In this document: piece by piece, positions 16,891-25,449 of the stretch
Layout of the letters: each line of letters begins with the position of its first letter
Numbering within the stretch: the first letter of the stretch is position 1
NCBI GenBank assembly: GCA_024655865.1
Contig: JANLFM010000008.1
Coordinates: 35,577-81,991 of the forward strand
Reading direction: 5' to 3'
DNA from: Caldisericota bacterium
GTDB taxonomy: Bacteria; Caldisericota; JANLFM01
Length of the DNA: 46,415 nt
Notes under the pieces: generated by a model
What the model was told of the DNA's origin: nothing
Seen by the model: the letters and a program-made list of their open reading frames with translations, nothing else
Database searches by the model: none
Program-made: the position numbers and the translations under genes

Positions 16891-17787
16891 ATGAAGTGGA
16901 AACTGATAATCCCGATATTAATTTTGGCTATGCTTGTGGGCGGGTATTTTTTAGGACAACCCCTTTTGAAAGATAAAACGGATCTAATACCCTCTACCGG
17001 GACCCAAGCAAAGGGCCAGAATTTCGATTTTCGGGAAGCAGAGTCCGATCTAACTCCGAAATCCGCTCCTCCGGTGGCTGAGACAGGCATTTCTAGCGCC
17101 CCTTCTTATGAGTACGATTCCCGCGTCATCAAGAGTGCATCTGTCGAGCTTAAAGTGGAGAAAGGGCAGGTAAAATCAGCCCAGGATCGGGTAAGGGCGA
17201 TCGCGGAAAGCAAAGGGGGCTATGTTCAGTCCTCCCAGTTTTCCTCGGGAGAGGAGTACGCGGAGGCTTACATAGTGATTAATGTTCCCGAAAGCGAATT
17301 CAACGCTACCTTGAAGGAGCTGGAGAATCTTGGTGAGGTCTTAACCTCCCAGATTTCAGGGAAGGACGTCTCTCAGGAATACCACGATTTAGAGCTTGAT
17401 TTGAGCCACTGGGAAACCGAGAGGCAGACTGTGCTTGCACTCCTGGATAAAGCCACTACTATTGATGAGATCATCAAAATCCGCCAATTTCTGGAGCCTA
17501 TCGATAGGGAAATAAATCAAATCAAGGGCCGACTGCAATACCTGAAGGCCAAAACCGACCTCTCCTCTATCGAGGTAATCATTAGAGAAAATCAGAAGCA
17601 AGACAAACCCCAGCCCACTATCTGGACAAAGATTTGGGGGGTCTTTCTTGATAGTCTCACCGGGATCCTCGCTTTTCTTGCAGCGGCTATCCCCTTTCTC
17701 GCCCTGGCATTCTTTCTTGGTTATTTAATCTGGTTAGCAGTTAGAAGTTATCGTAAGAAGCGCACACCTGCTCCTCCAGCCCCTTAA
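16891..17787 (+). CDS. DUF4349-type membrane protein
   Basis: 298 residues. A hydrophobic segment at about residues 5-25 can act as signal anchor, followed by a low-complexity Pro/Ser/Thr region. A DUF4349-like domain (about 75-235) includes SASVELKVEKGQ, YVQSSQ, YIVINVPESEF, and a helical stretch with probable coiled coil (LDLSHWETERQ to IKGRLQYLKAKTDLSSIEV). A second membrane span (about 250-280) is followed by a basic tail, RSYRKKRTPAP. The extracellular domain is anchored at both ends. Function unknown; homologues occur widely in envelope contexts. AAAGGAGG lies eight bases before the ATG. Confidence 0.85.
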   Translation: MKWKLIIPILILAMLVGGYFLGQPLLKDKTDLIPSTGTQAKGQNFDFREAESDLTPKSAPPVAETGISSAPSYEYDSRVIKSASVELKVEKGQVKSAQDRVRAIAESKGGYVQSSQFSSGEEYAEAYIVINVPESEFNATLKELENLGEVLTSQISGKDVSQEYHDLELDLSHWETERQTVLALLDKATTIDEIIKIRQFLEPIDREINQIKGRLQYLKAKTDLSSIEVIIRENQKQDKPQPTIWTKIWGVFLDSLTGILAFLAAAIPFLALAFFLGYLIWLAVRSYRKKRTPAPPAP

Positions 17788-17803
17788 GCTTCAGGAAAAA
17801 GTT

Positions 17804-17833
17804 AACCGGGGAGAGGGGTCCCACTCCCCGGTT
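17804..17833. terminator. Ten-base-pair hairpin after the DUF4349 gene
   Basis: AACCGGGGAG and CTCCCCGGTT form a perfect ten-pair stem with a ten-base loop, 17 bases after the stop. No T-run follows on either side, so it is a processing or pausing structure, or a terminator of non-standard form, between two converging transcripts. Confidence 0.5.
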
Positions 17834-17855
17834 CTGGAGGAGTGAGTTAATCTCT

Positions 17856-18035
17856 TTAAACCGGTCTTGCCGTCATTCTTAACAAGGCCCTGGGGTCATC
17901 CATCAGTTGCTGATTCCTTTCAAAAGGCCTTCTTTCTTTTTCCCAGTTGTTGTCCACGCTTTGCCTATTTGGGGTTTGAGCCTCGAACCCCGGTTTTCTC
18001 TGATTCTTTTCCAGTTCCCAGCTCTTTAAATTCAT
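17856..18035 (-). CDS. Small hydrophilic protein of 59 residues, unknown function
   Basis: I do not recognise it. Evidence that it is real: the ATG at 18035 has GAGGTG six bases upstream, and a TTGACA (18086-18081), 17-base spacer, TAAAGT (18063-18058) promoter lies just before it, giving a leader of about 15 bases. The product is strongly charged and polar (begins MNLKSWELEKNQRKPGFEAQ), has a run of Arg, Asn, Gln and Glu, no membrane segment and no cysteine, and ends in RMTARPV. It converges on the DUF4349 gene with a hairpin between the two stops. Confidence 0.55.
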   Translation of the reverse strand: MNLKSWELEKNQRKPGFEAQTPNRQSVDNNWEKERRPFERNQQLMDDPRALLRMTARPV

Positions 18036-18057
18036 TCCTCTCACCTCTTTTAAGGTG

Positions 18058-18086
18058 ACTTTAGGGTCTGTGAAAAAACATGTCAA
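18058..18086 (-). promoter_or_regulatory. Promoter of the 59-residue gene
   Basis: Minus-strand TTGACA at 18086-18081 is a perfect -35 box. After 17 bases comes TAAAGT at 18063-18058, a four-of-six -10 box. The downstream ATG at 18035 with its GAGGTG site fits the expected start. Confidence 0.55.
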
Positions 18087-18200
18087 AACTTTGTTAAGTT
18101 TCTTGGGATTTTTATTTTCGATTGGCTTAAATTCACTTTTCTCGGGGAATGAGGACCGGATTTTTTGTCAAGTTAATTTGCAACTTCTGCAAGCTGTTCC

Positions 18201-18229
18201 TTGCAAAAACCCTGAACTTCCATTTAAAT
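18201..18229 (+). promoter_or_regulatory. Possible transketolase promoter
   Basis: TTGCAA (18201-18206), 17-base spacer and TTAAAT (18224-18229). It lies about 50 bases before the preferred transketolase ATG at 18279. The earlier in-frame TTG at 18246 would leave almost no leader, which supports the downstream start. Confidence 0.35.
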
Positions 18230-18278
18230 AAAAGTTGCGTTTCGCTTGAAAAGTAAAATCGAAAAGGAGAAGTGGCTG

Positions 18279-20573
18279 ATGAGAGATGTAATGGCGGTAA
18301 TACCCTATTGGGAAAGGATCAAAGATTTAGTTGATCAGCTCATAGATATCACTTTAAATTTCCGTCAGTCAGGACATCCTGGAGGTTCTCGTTCTAAAGT
18401 TCATATCTTTTTAGCAACCCTGCTTTCTGGTGTCATGGCCTACGACCTCAGGGACCCGGTGAAGAAATTTTCCGATCGCTTCATCCTGACAGCGGGGCAT
18501 ACCATCCCCTTAGTTTACTGTACCATGGCAGTGCTGGACGAGGCCTTAAGAATTAAATACCAGCAGACTGGCGATGAGAAATATAAAATTAAAGTTGACG
18601 TAGTATACCCCGAGGACCTGCTTAATTTTCGCCGTAGGGGAGGGCTACCGGGTCATGCAGAGTTCGGCGGGAAAACCCTCTTTTTGAAGTTCAACACCGG
18701 TCCTTCAGCTCATGGTTCCCCGGCAGCAGTTGGACAAGCTCTTGCCTTAAAACGTGCTGGCGCAGGACAGGTCAAGGTATTTGCTCTGGAGGGCGATGCC
18801 GCTTTGACTCCTGGTGCCGTGCACGAGAGCATGAACTCTGCCTGGGCATTGGGTCTGGATAACTTATTTTTCTTGATTGACTGGAACGACTTTGGCATTG
18901 ATGATCATAGGCTCGCGGAAACTGTTTATGGGACTCCAACGGAATGGTTTTCAGCTCACGGCTGGAGGGTGGAAGGGACTCAGGAAGGGCACAATTTCAA
19001 GGAAATTGCCCAAGTGCTGGAGAAGCTGGTGTTCGGGCAAAATCCCAACCACGTCCCTGGGGCTGCCTGGTTCCGAACCAAAAAGGGCAGGGGATATGGG
19101 GTTTACGATAACAAATCTCATGGAGTTCCTCATCCCCCGAACTCCCCGCTTTTCTGGGAGACCAAGAAGGAATTCCAGGAAAAATACGGCGTGGAATTCG
19201 AGGGTTTCGGTCAGCCCGTACCTTCCAACCACGATGACTTCCGTAAACAAACCTGGGCCAATATCCAAAAGGTCATTGATGTCCTGCGCAGAGACCAAGC
19301 CCTGGTGGATTACATTGCGGATACCATTGTGGAGCTGGGAGAGCGAGTCCCCAATGAAATTCAAGGGCTTAAAATCCAGGGGAAGAACCCCTTCCGCGAT
19401 CCCAGGATCTACGATTTTAAAAACTACCCCGCGGAACTTTTTGCGAAACCAGGTGAAAAAGTTCCCAATAGGGCGGCTCTTGCCAAATTCGGGGCATGGA
19501 TTAATGCCCTGGGGGCACGAGAATACGGCCGCCCGTTGTTCATTGTCTGTTCCGCTGATCTGGCTGAGTCTACAAATATCGCCGGTTTTGCTAAGCCCTG
19601 GGGGGATTTTAAGGGTTGGGGAGAATACCACAGAGTGAACAATCCGGAAGGAGCTCTTTTGCCCCAAGAAATCACGGAATTTGCTAACTCGGGAATCATG
19701 GTGGGGATGGCTACTGTGAACTTCGCTGACAATCCTTATGAGGAATTTCAGGGATTTTGGGGGGCCTGCTCCACTTACGGCTCCTTTGCCTACTTAAAGT
19801 ATGGAATGATGCGCCTGTTTAGCCAGATGGCTCAGGATTGCCCTCTTAAGTTAGGAAAGGTTATCTGGGTTGCCGGCCACTCTGGTCCGGAAACTGCGGA
19901 TGATTCTCGCACTCACTTTGGCATTTTCGAACCGGGCGTCACCCAGCTTTTCCCGAGAGGGCAGATAATTAACCTCCATCCCTGGGAACATAACGAGGTA
20001 CCGGTTGTTTTGGGAGCAGCTTTAAGGCTTGACGCTCCAATTATTGCCCTACACCTTACTAGGCCTCCGATTGAGATCCCCGATCGTGAGGCGCTGGGAA
20101 TTCCTTCTCACTTTGAAGCGGCGAAAGGCGCCTATGTCATTAGAGAATACAAACCAGGTCTCCCCAAGATGGGAACAGTGATCGTGCAGGGAACCTCTAC
20201 GACCAATAATATCCTCAAGCTTTTGCCCACCCTGGAGGAAAAGGGAATGAACGTAAAAATTGTGGCAGCAATAAGTTATGAGCTATTCCAGCTCCAGGAC
20301 GAGGAATACAAGAATAAGGTATTACCCTGGGAGGATTGGCTGGATTCCATGGTCATCACCAATGAGGCCCTAATCTGCATGAGGGATTGGATAGCTTCCG
20401 AGGTCTCCAGGGAATACTCGCTTTCCTCAGACTGGGACAACCGTTGGCGCACAGGGGGCACCATTGAGGAGGTTCTTGACGAAGCCCACCTCACAGCTCC
20501 CTGGCTACTCCAGGGGATTGAGAAGTTTGCAAGCGATAGGGAGAAGAGATTGGCCCGGCTGAAAATTACCTAA
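18279..20573 (+). CDS. tkt: Transketolase (long-form)
   Basis: 764 residues from the ATG at 18279, which has AAGGAGA eight bases upstream. The N-terminal half binds thiamine diphosphate: RQSGHPGGSRSK, TAGHTIPLVY, FEVEGDAAL-type segment read here as ALEGDAALTPGA, and DWNDFGIDDH. The second half carries the pyrimidine and C-terminal domains (CSADLAESTN, HFGIFEPGVTQ, HPWEHNEVPV). It is somewhat longer than E. coli transketolase and resembles a branch I recall from anaerobic bacteria; a pyruvate dehydrogenase E1-type activity is a weaker alternative. Its stop shares the bases CTAA with the opposing membrane-protein stop. Confidence 0.85.
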   Translation: MRDVMAVIPYWERIKDLVDQLIDITLNFRQSGHPGGSRSKVHIFLATLLSGVMAYDLRDPVKKFSDRFILTAGHTIPLVYCTMAVLDEALRIKYQQTGDEKYKIKVDVVYPEDLLNFRRRGGLPGHAEFGGKTLFLKFNTGPSAHGSPAAVGQALALKRAGAGQVKVFALEGDAALTPGAVHESMNSAWALGLDNLFFLIDWNDFGIDDHRLAETVYGTPTEWFSAHGWRVEGTQEGHNFKEIAQVLEKLVFGQNPNHVPGAAWFRTKKGRGYGVYDNKSHGVPHPPNSPLFWETKKEFQEKYGVEFEGFGQPVPSNHDDFRKQTWANIQKVIDVLRRDQALVDYIADTIVELGERVPNEIQGLKIQGKNPFRDPRIYDFKNYPAELFAKPGEKVPNRAALAKFGAWINALGAREYGRPLFIVCSADLAESTNIAGFAKPWGDFKGWGEYHRVNNPEGALLPQEITEFANSGIMVGMATVNFADNPYEEFQGFWGACSTYGSFAYLKYGMMRLFSQMAQDCPLKLGKVIWVAGHSGPETADDSRTHFGIFEPGVTQLFPRGQIINLHPWEHNEVPVVLGAALRLDAPIIALHLTRPPIEIPDREALGIPSHFEAAKGAYVIREYKPGLPKMGTVIVQGTSTTNNILKLLPTLEEKGMNVKIVAAISYELFQLQDEEYKNKVLPWEDWLDSMVITNEALICMRDWIASEVSREYSLSSDWDNRWRTGGTIEEVLDEAHLTAPWLLQGIEKFASDREKRLARLKIT

Positions 20574-21646
20574 CTCTTCAGGTCCGATTTTACTTTCACT
20601 GCTTGAGAGCTCCAGGTCTTGCGCCTCCAGATAAACAAAAGAGCCCCCAGGCCTACGATGATTGTGAAGTGGTAAGTCAAAAGCCTCCACAGTAAAGTGA
20701 ATAATGCGAGCAGCGCCTGGGGCACCATATTGAGAAAGAGGGTAGCAAGTCCAAACTCAGCAGCTCCACTCCCACCAGGGGTAGGGGAAAAAGCTAAAAG
20801 TATATTTAAGGCTAATTGTCCGGTAAAAGCCTGAACCAGGTAGAGGTCAGCCACCCTTAAAGAGTAAAGCACTAAAGGGGCAATAGCCAGCATGGCGCCC
20901 CAGTAAAGTAGGGCGCAAAGAAATGCGCACAGAAGATTTCTCCAACCTATAGAGAGGAGCACTCTGGCGGATATTCGGAGCTTTTTGCCCTGAACCAGGC
21001 TCCAACGGAAGGCCCTTCTGAACTTTTCATTCTTCAAAAGGTAGCGAAGGGGCCAGGAGCGGCATTTTCGAAAATAAGAATCAGGCTTCCGAGAAGACCT
21101 GGTATAAAAGTAAAGCAACAAAATCAAGCTCAATATCAGGGTAAAGGGCAGCGAGTATGTTATTGGGGAGGCCCCGCTGGTGAAAACTCTGGGACCATAA
21201 ATCAGCCAAAGAACAGGCAAAACCAGAAGGGCCAGGATCGCCGTGATGCTCATCCGGGTAGTCAAAACCAAGGCGCTTTTCCCGACATCCACTCCCTTTT
21301 TGCTGAGCAGGTAAATGAAGGCCGGAGGCCCCCCTGCGTAAAATGGTGTTATGTTGGAAATCAGGGTTCCCACCATGTTGAACAAAAAGAGGTCCTTGAA
21401 TGGCACAGGATTTCTTATCCCTCGGAACAAGAACCAGAAAACAGAAGCGTCCAGGCCCCAAACAAAAAACATCAGACATGCGGCGAGAACAAAATAAAGA
21501 GGGTCTAAGTTCCTAATTAACCCTATCCCTTCCCAACCTCTGGTAAAGTAAAATACGCCCAGGGTACCGAAGGATGAAATGCCAAGGGCGATTAGAAATC
21601 GCCTGGGTAAAGTCTTAAGATTCAAGCCAGCCTTGATCAGACTCAC
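20570..21646 (-). CDS. Flippase-like / LPG synthase-type membrane protein (UPF0104)
   Basis: 358 residues with about eight membrane segments. Marker segments of the lysylphosphatidylglycerol-synthase transmembrane/flippase-like family are present: NMVGTLISNITPFYAGGPPA and, near the C-terminus, NILLAFSPTPGGSGAAEFGLA. Members without the soluble transferase domain, like this one, are thought to move lipids or lipid-linked sugars. No glycosyltransferase is adjacent. It ends on the transketolase stop with a four-base convergent overlap. Confidence 0.85.
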   Translation of the reverse strand: MSLIKAGLNLKTLPRRFLIALGISSFGTLGVFYFTRGWEGIGLIRNLDPLYFVLAACLMFFVWGLDASVFWFLFRGIRNPVPFKDLFLFNMVGTLISNITPFYAGGPPAFIYLLSKKGVDVGKSALVLTTRMSITAILALLVLPVLWLIYGPRVFTSGASPITYSLPFTLILSLILLLYFYTRSSRKPDSYFRKCRSWPLRYLLKNEKFRRAFRWSLVQGKKLRISARVLLSIGWRNLLCAFLCALLYWGAMLAIAPLVLYSLRVADLYLVQAFTGQLALNILLAFSPTPGGSGAAEFGLATLFLNMVPQALLALFTLLWRLLTYHFTIIVGLGALLFIWRRKTWSSQAVKVKSDLKS

Positions 21647-21735
21647 AGGTAAAACATTACCAAAAATCTACGAGATTGTCATCTGAAAAGCGCTAAGGGT
21701 GATTGGTCTGAAATCGCCTACCCCAAAGGGGACTC

Positions 21736-22512
21736 TTATAAATCGGGGGGAATTGGGAATTCGGTTCTGATTTTTTCTACCAGGGAGAGGTCTATTTCCA
21801 GAGAGAGGACAGTTTCTTTTTCTCTCGCTTGGAGGAGTATCTCTCCCCAGGGATCAACGATCATGGAGTTCCCAAAATAGGAAAGGGAAGGAGAATCTTT
21901 TCCCACGCGATTGCAAGCCGCAACAAAATATTGATTCTCGATAGCTCTCGCTCTTAAAAGGGTGGTCCAGTGACTTTCTCTGGGGTGAGGAAACTGGGCT
22001 GGCACAAAAACAATTCGCGCACCCTGGCTGCGCAACTTCTGAAAACCTTCTGGAAACCTAAGTTCATAACAGATCATGACTCCCACTTTACCCCAAGGTG
22101 TTTGTAAGCATTGGACGTCAAGCCCAGGGGTGAAGTATTCTTCCTCCTTTAAAAGGGGGAAGAGCTTCCTTTTGCGGTAAAAGCCCAGAATTTCTCCAAA
22201 TGGGGAGATCAGGAAAGAGGTATTGTAGATCTTGTCTCCAATTACTTCAGGGATTGTGCCCCCAAGAAGGTAAAGCCTGTATTTATGAGCCCAATTGCGC
22301 ATCAAGTTGAGTGTTTCCTGAAAGTACTTTCTGGCGAGGGAAGGAAAGTTAACGTCCAGGGAAAAACCCGTGCTCCACATTTCGGGTAGCAAACATATTT
22401 GTGCCTCGAGATTGGATACCTGTTCTAAATAAGGAGCTAACCGCATGGTATTTTCCTCCCATTCGCCCCTTTTTATGTCAGTCTGAATTAAAGCAATCCT
22501 AACCTTTTCCAT
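21736..22512 (-). CDS. Carbon-nitrogen hydrolase (nitrilase superfamily, omega-amidase-like)
   Basis: 258 residues with the Glu-Lys-Cys triad: E44 in LLPEMWSTGF, K114 in FYRKRKLFP and C148 in MICYELRFPE. MWSTGF after the glutamate and the compact length fit the omega-amidase/NIT2-like branch, which hydrolyses omega-amides of 2-oxo acids made by glutamine or asparagine transaminases. The substrate remains an inference. The residue that is usually histidine in the K-x-H-L-F motif is lysine here. It diverges from the DJ-1/PfpI gene over a 50-base gap. Confidence 0.88.
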   Translation of the reverse strand: MEKVRIALIQTDIKRGEWEENTMRLAPYLEQVSNLEAQICLLPEMWSTGFSLDVNFPSLARKYFQETLNLMRNWAHKYRLYLLGGTIPEVIGDKIYNTSFLISPFGEILGFYRKRKLFPLLKEEEYFTPGLDVQCLQTPWGKVGVMICYELRFPEGFQKLRSQGARIVFVPAQFPHPRESHWTTLLRARAIENQYFVAACNRVGKDSPSLSYFGNSMIVDPWGEILLQAREKETVLSLEIDLSLVEKIRTEFPIPPDL

Positions 22513-22562
22513 TTTCCCTTATGATTTAGTTTAAAATAAAAGGTGCGGAGGTGAATAGAGAA

Positions 22563-23129
22563 ATGGCAAATAGATTAGAAGGAATTAGGGTATTGAGTGT
22601 GATTTCGCCCCAAAATTTCCGAGACGAGGAATACCTGGAGCCCAGAAAAATTCTGGAATCAGAGGGGGCGATAGTGAAGGTAGCGAGTACTTCCCTCGAT
22701 GAAGCCAAGGGCATGCTCGGGTTGAAGGTGAAGCCCGACCTTAGTTTAACCGATGTTGATGTTACTGACTTTAATGCTGTTATCGTTGCCGGTGGCTCTG
22801 GCACACCCCAATACTTATGGGGAAATTCTTTGCTCCATTACATTCTTAAAGAGGCGATTAAACAGTCCAAGGTTGTGGCTGCTATTTGCCTTGCTCCCGC
22901 TATTTTGGCTGAAGCTGGACTGTTGAAGGGATTGACTGCTACCGTATTCCCCTCCTCAGATGCTATTGCCAAATTAAGGAATGGGGGCGCAAAATATGTA
23001 GACCAACCAGTAGTCGTGGAAGAAAAAATAATTACCGGTCGCGACCCCAGTGCGGCATCCGTTTTTGGTAAAGCTGTTGCGCAGGCTATCTGGAAAGAGG
23101 TGCTGAAAAAACCTCTTGTTGAATGGTAA
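22563..23129 (+). CDS. DJ-1/PfpI family protein
   Basis: 188 residues from the ATG at 22563, which is preceded by GGAGGTGA; the GTG at 22551 lies within that ribosome site. The fold's nucleophile elbow is AAICLAPAILAEAG with the cysteine near residue 105, after VIVAGGSGTPQY. Members act as glyoxalases, deglycases, proteases or chaperones; this sequence does not decide between them. The family's upstream acidic residue may be the glutamate in DEEYLEPRKILE. It precedes the GlmS-like gene by 35 bases and may share its transcript. Confidence 0.88.
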   Translation: MANRLEGIRVLSVISPQNFRDEEYLEPRKILESEGAIVKVASTSLDEAKGMLGLKVKPDLSLTDVDVTDFNAVIVAGGSGTPQYLWGNSLLHYILKEAIKQSKVVAAICLAPAILAEAGLLKGLTATVFPSSDAIAKLRNGGAKYVDQPVVVEEKIITGRDPSAASVFGKAVAQAIWKEVLKKPLVEW

Positions 23130-23164
23130 TCACCTTATAGCTTTAACCTAGAAAGGAATTTGGC

Positions 23165-24961
23165 GTGTGCGGAATATTCGGAATCGTCTTCGCTGAAAAG
23201 AAGGAAAATTTAGGGAAAATTTTAGTAGACGCCGCTCACAATTTAACTTATAGAGGTTACGACTCCGTTGGATGTGCTGCCTTTAATGAAAATGGAGAAA
23301 TCCAGCTCAAAAAAGATGTAGGTCGCGTAACAGAGGTTGACTCAAAATATTCTCTTAGTTCTCTCACCGGCCTAAGAGGAATAGTCCAATTGCGCTGGGC
23401 TACCTTTGGAGTTCCCTCGCAGAGAAACTCTCAACCCCATTTTGACTGCGACGGAGATCTTGTTGGAGCCCACAATGGAAATGTAATCAATACGATTTCT
23501 CTCAGGGAGGAGTTTCTCCGGGAGGGGCATTTGGTTCGGGGAGAAAATGACGGAGAAATAGTAGTTCATGCTGTGGAAAGACATTTTGATCGCTTGGGAG
23601 ATTTGAAAGAGGCAATAATCCGGGCAGCTATGGATCTGAAGGGAGACTACGCTTACTTAATTTCCCACAAAGATGAAAATGCGATTTACGCCGTAAAAAT
23701 GGGTTCCTCTCTTTACGTAGGAATAGGGAAGGGATTCACATGCGCTTCTTCTGATCTTCCCTCTATTCTCGACCTGACAGAGGAAATCCTGATAGTGCAG
23801 GATGGAGAGGGTGTCAGGTTATCTCCCGATGGGTATCAGATTTTTAATCTGAAAACCGGGGAAGATATTTTAAGGAAGCCGGGAAAATGCCCATTTAATA
23901 AAGAATCAGCGAGCAAGGGGGGTTACCCGCATTTCATGCTTAAAGAAATAAGTGAGCAACCGGAAAAGGTAAACAATCTCCTGCACTACCTCGGCGAATC
24001 CCCCCAATTCGAGGAATTTTCCCATATAATTAAAAGCGCCCAAAGGCTTTTTCTAATAGGTTCTGGGTCCTCCTTCCACGCATGCCTGGTGGGCTCCTAT
24101 TACCTGAACAAGCTTGCCTCCAAAACAGGAATTCCCGTACCCGCCGGGGCCTTCATTGAGCAATACGGGAATTCCCTGACAGAGGACGATATTGTGCTCT
24201 GTGTTTCCCAGAGTGGAGAAACAAAAGACGTGATCAATGTTGTTAACTTCTGTAGGGAGCAAAAGCGCGGGAGGGTTCTTTCTTTTGTTAATGTTCTGGG
24301 ATCCACCTTGAGTTTGAGGAGTGAAGCTTTTCTCCCGATTGTATGTGACCTTGAGATCTCTGTTCCTGCCACAAAGACCTTTATAAACCAGCTTGTGCTC
24401 TTCCTGAGCCTATCCTTTAAGTTAGGGAAAAAGGACCTCAAGGAATTATATGAGCTTCCGAAATTTCTTGAGGAAACCCAGAATTCCTTAACACCCCAGA
24501 TTCAGGATATTGCCAGGCTGCTTCTTAAATACGATGACTTCTATTGCCTGGGATATGGAATTACACATGGAATAGCATTGGAGGGCGCTCTGAAAATTAA
24601 AGAGGTGGTCTACAACCACTGCGAGGGCGCTTATTCCTCAGAATTCAAGCACGGCCCCCTTGCTATCGTTTACCCCGGGTATCCCGTCCTATTCATCACT
24701 ACAAGTGAGGATTCCGGAATGCTAATTTCCCACATAAATGAGGTCTCCTGCAGGGAAGGAAGAGTTATAACCATGGCCCCGTTCCACCCACTGCTTAAGG
24801 AATATTCGGACGTTTTTCTCCCTCTGCCCTCCAACGAGTACTACCTGGTACCTATTCTGGGCACCGTTCCCTTTCAGCTGCTTGCTTACTTCATGAGCGT
24901 GGAAAAGGGTAACGACCCTGATTATCCGAGAAACATTTCCAAAACCTTAACTGTGGATTAG
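23165..24961 (+). CDS. GlmS-type glutamine:fructose-6-phosphate aminotransferase
   Basis: 598 residues, full length. Starts at a GTG with AAAGGAA upstream, so the N-terminal cysteine nucleophile follows at once (MCGIFGIV). The class II amidotransferase domain has LTYRGYDSVG, LRWATFG, and GAHNGNV. Two SIS domains follow (IGSGSSFHACLVG, VSQSGET; then GITHGIALEGALKIKE, EFKHGPLA). The C-terminal ISKTLTVD matches the family's sugar-site tail. It makes glucosamine-6-phosphate for cell wall or glycan synthesis. Canonical HTRWATHG reads QLRWATFG, so two histidine/threonine positions differ, as in some divergent archaeal-like forms. Its stop overlaps the PspC stop by four bases. Confidence 0.88.
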   Translation: MCGIFGIVFAEKKENLGKILVDAAHNLTYRGYDSVGCAAFNENGEIQLKKDVGRVTEVDSKYSLSSLTGLRGIVQLRWATFGVPSQRNSQPHFDCDGDLVGAHNGNVINTISLREEFLREGHLVRGENDGEIVVHAVERHFDRLGDLKEAIIRAAMDLKGDYAYLISHKDENAIYAVKMGSSLYVGIGKGFTCASSDLPSILDLTEEILIVQDGEGVRLSPDGYQIFNLKTGEDILRKPGKCPFNKESASKGGYPHFMLKEISEQPEKVNNLLHYLGESPQFEEFSHIIKSAQRLFLIGSGSSFHACLVGSYYLNKLASKTGIPVPAGAFIEQYGNSLTEDDIVLCVSQSGETKDVINVVNFCREQKRGRVLSFVNVLGSTLSLRSEAFLPIVCDLEISVPATKTFINQLVLFLSLSFKLGKKDLKELYELPKFLEETQNSLTPQIQDIARLLLKYDDFYCLGYGITHGIALEGALKIKEVVYNHCEGAYSSEFKHGPLAIVYPGYPVLFITTSEDSGMLISHINEVSCREGRVITMAPFHPLLKEYSDVFLPLPSNEYYLVPILGTVPFQLLAYFMSVEKGNDPDYPRNISKTLTVD

Positions 24962-25350
24962 CGCCTGGACCTGATTATCAAGTAAGCACCAAATCCAATT
25001 AAGATCAGGGGTACGATAATGCGCCAGCCCCAATACCAGATGCGCCAATCGAGAAGATTACCCAAAAGCAGGAGGGCGCCAATCAGAATTACAAAAAGGC
25101 CGAATATTACACCCCATTCCACTGTCGAAATTCGATGGGGGATTACATCATGAGTGAGAGGTTCTCCCTCCGGGGCTTCCGGGATTACGATCATGGCCAG
25201 GATATAAGCGAAGATGCCAAAACCTCCAAAGAAGACCGTGATTCCCCAGATAAATCTAATAAGAGTTGAATCAATTCCTAATAACTCAGCGAGGCCGCCG
25301 CAAACTCCGGCGATCATCCTGTCCCTGCGAGAACGGTACCACTTTTTCAC
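24958..25350 (-). CDS. PspC-domain membrane protein
   Basis: 130 residues from a GTG at 25350 with AAAGGA upstream, giving the usual family start MKKWYRSRRDRMIAGVCGG; an ATG at 25431 would add an unusual 27-residue lead. The PspC domain (about 4-62) has the RMIAGVCGGLAE signature and one long hydrophobic segment. Two further membrane segments follow, separated by WRIWYWGWR, and the protein ends in RSRR. PspC proteins sense or buffer envelope stress in other bacteria; no pspA or pspB is nearby. Confidence 0.87.
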   Translation of the reverse strand: MKKWYRSRRDRMIAGVCGGLAELLGIDSTLIRFIWGITVFFGGFGIFAYILAMIVIPEAPEGEPLTHDVIPHRISTVEWGVIFGLFVILIGALLLLGNLLDWRIWYWGWRIIVPLILIGFGAYLIIRSRR

Positions 25351-25449
25351 GATTATTTTTCCTTTCTCACTTTTTTGGAAAACGATTACTTTTTCCGGGT
25401 TAAAGCTATTATAAGGAAAAACATTATGCATAGGGAGGCAAGATAAATT

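Noticed and set aside
17867-18058. Plus-strand 63-codon frame
   Set aside because: Mirror frame of the 59-residue minus-strand gene, with no ribosome site; the minus-strand frame has both promoter and ribosome site.
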